Positions 63,830 through 64,000 of a DNA stretch of 64,000 nt are shown here, in pieces. The notes under the pieces were generated by a model. That model saw only the letters and a program-made list of their open reading frames with translations, made no database searches and had not been told where the DNA came from. How positions within the stretch are numbered: position 1 is the stretch's first letter; each line of letters starts with the position of its first letter. The stretch comes from Limnohabitans sp. Jir72 (GTDB taxonomy: Bacteria > Pseudomonadota > Gammaproteobacteria > Burkholderiales > Burkholderiaceae_C). Both the position numbers and the translations under genes were made by a program. The stretch is from the NCBI RefSeq assembly GCF_003063575.1, contig NZ_NESC01000007.1:204381-268380 (forward strand), in the 5' to 3' direction.

Positions 63830-64000
63830 TGAACTGACCCCAATAAGTTGGAAGGTTTAAAAGGCTGATTAGTCCATAGAGGGCTGAGTTCTGTACTGCA
63901 CAGGACTCAGCCCTTTTAGTTTGATCTTGATCCGATCGTTGTTGTAGTAGTGGATGTACTCCTTCAAGCCCATCTCAAGCTCTTTCACATTCTCGAATTT
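63830..64000 (-). mobile_element. Right part of an IS3-family insertion sequence (IS150-like), cut by the window edge
   Basis: The IS end appears to start at TGAACTGACCCC (63830-63841), an IS150-type terminal pattern, and includes a hairpin (GGGCTGAGTTC/GACTCAGCCC, 63892-63920) near the end of the transposase. The target duplication and left end are outside the window. Confidence 0.8.
63869..64000 (-). CDS. IS3-family transposase OrfB, C-terminal fragment
   Basis: 43 codons on the minus strand: KFENVKELEMGLKEYIHYYN, then NDRIKIKLKGLSPVQYRT and stop at 63869-63871. The IHYYNNDRIK and LSPVQYR motifs are the integrase C-terminus of IS3/IS150 transposases. Only the 3' end lies in the window. Confidence 0.9.
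   Translation of the reverse strand, partial: KFENVKELEMGLKEYIHYYNNDRIKIKLKGLSPVQYRTQPSMD

Overview
The window looks like a chromosomal segment of a high-GC betaproteobacterium of the order Burkholderiales, most likely family Comamonadaceae (Limnohabitans/Rhodoferax-like). The assignment rests on the glnA-x-ntrB-ntrC cluster, the rpsP-rimM-trmD-rplS operon, the rsgA/phhB/M48 protease/orn neighbourhood, and several short Burkholderiales-type proteins. It is inference from gene content and protein style; no database search was possible.

Bases 1-36.3 kb are mainly housekeeping. They hold a uronate/aldarate catabolic operon (gudD 3' end, garR, garL, udh), three pseudouridine synthases (rluE, rluA, rsuA), a TPR protein with an L,D-transpeptidase, and a nitrogen-control block. 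That block has glnA behind a sigma-54 promoter with NtrC-type boxes, followed by an exported protein, ntrB and ntrC. Then come an overlapping three-gene unit (beta-propeller, polysaccharide deacetylase, sterol-desaturase-like), ettA, yggS, murB, yajQ, plsY, ybaK, an acyl-CoA synthetase, prfB with its programmed +1 frameshift, pepN, fbp and a tRNA-Thr(CGT).

Bases 36.3-48.1 kb, directly downstream of the tRNA gene, are an accessory island rich in toxin-antitoxin and conflict genes. In order: an orphan HigA with a HigB stump, a WYL regulator, a macrodomain protein, MntA/HepT (hepT appears frameshifted at its 5' end), a NERD-nuclease/UvrD-like helicase, and a BrnT/BrnA pair lying between two copies of the helicase 3' end. 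Next are a HEPN gene with a fused Xre/ParS-nucleotidyltransferase, a lower-GC PAAR / cell-wall hydrolase / exported-protein unit (probable type VI effector and immunity), a YedK-type protein, and VapBC. A MerR regulator with a VIT-VWA protein and a NYN-like protein follow.

Bases 52.3-63.8 kb return to core genes: MipA/OmpV-like porin, NUDIX CoA pyrophosphatase, CobD/CbiB-like protein, rsgA, phhB, M48 protease, orn, a DEAD-box helicase, rplS-trmD-rimM-rpsP, a GNAT acetyltransferase and a TM2-like membrane protein. The right edge cuts into the 3' end of an IS3-family insertion sequence.

The best candidates for undescribed biology are the ParS-nucleotidyltransferase/HEPN pair, the PAAR-hydrolase-immunity triplet, the BrnTA module between divergent copies of a helicase 3' end, and the terminator that lies inside the coding start of the gene between glnA and ntrB.
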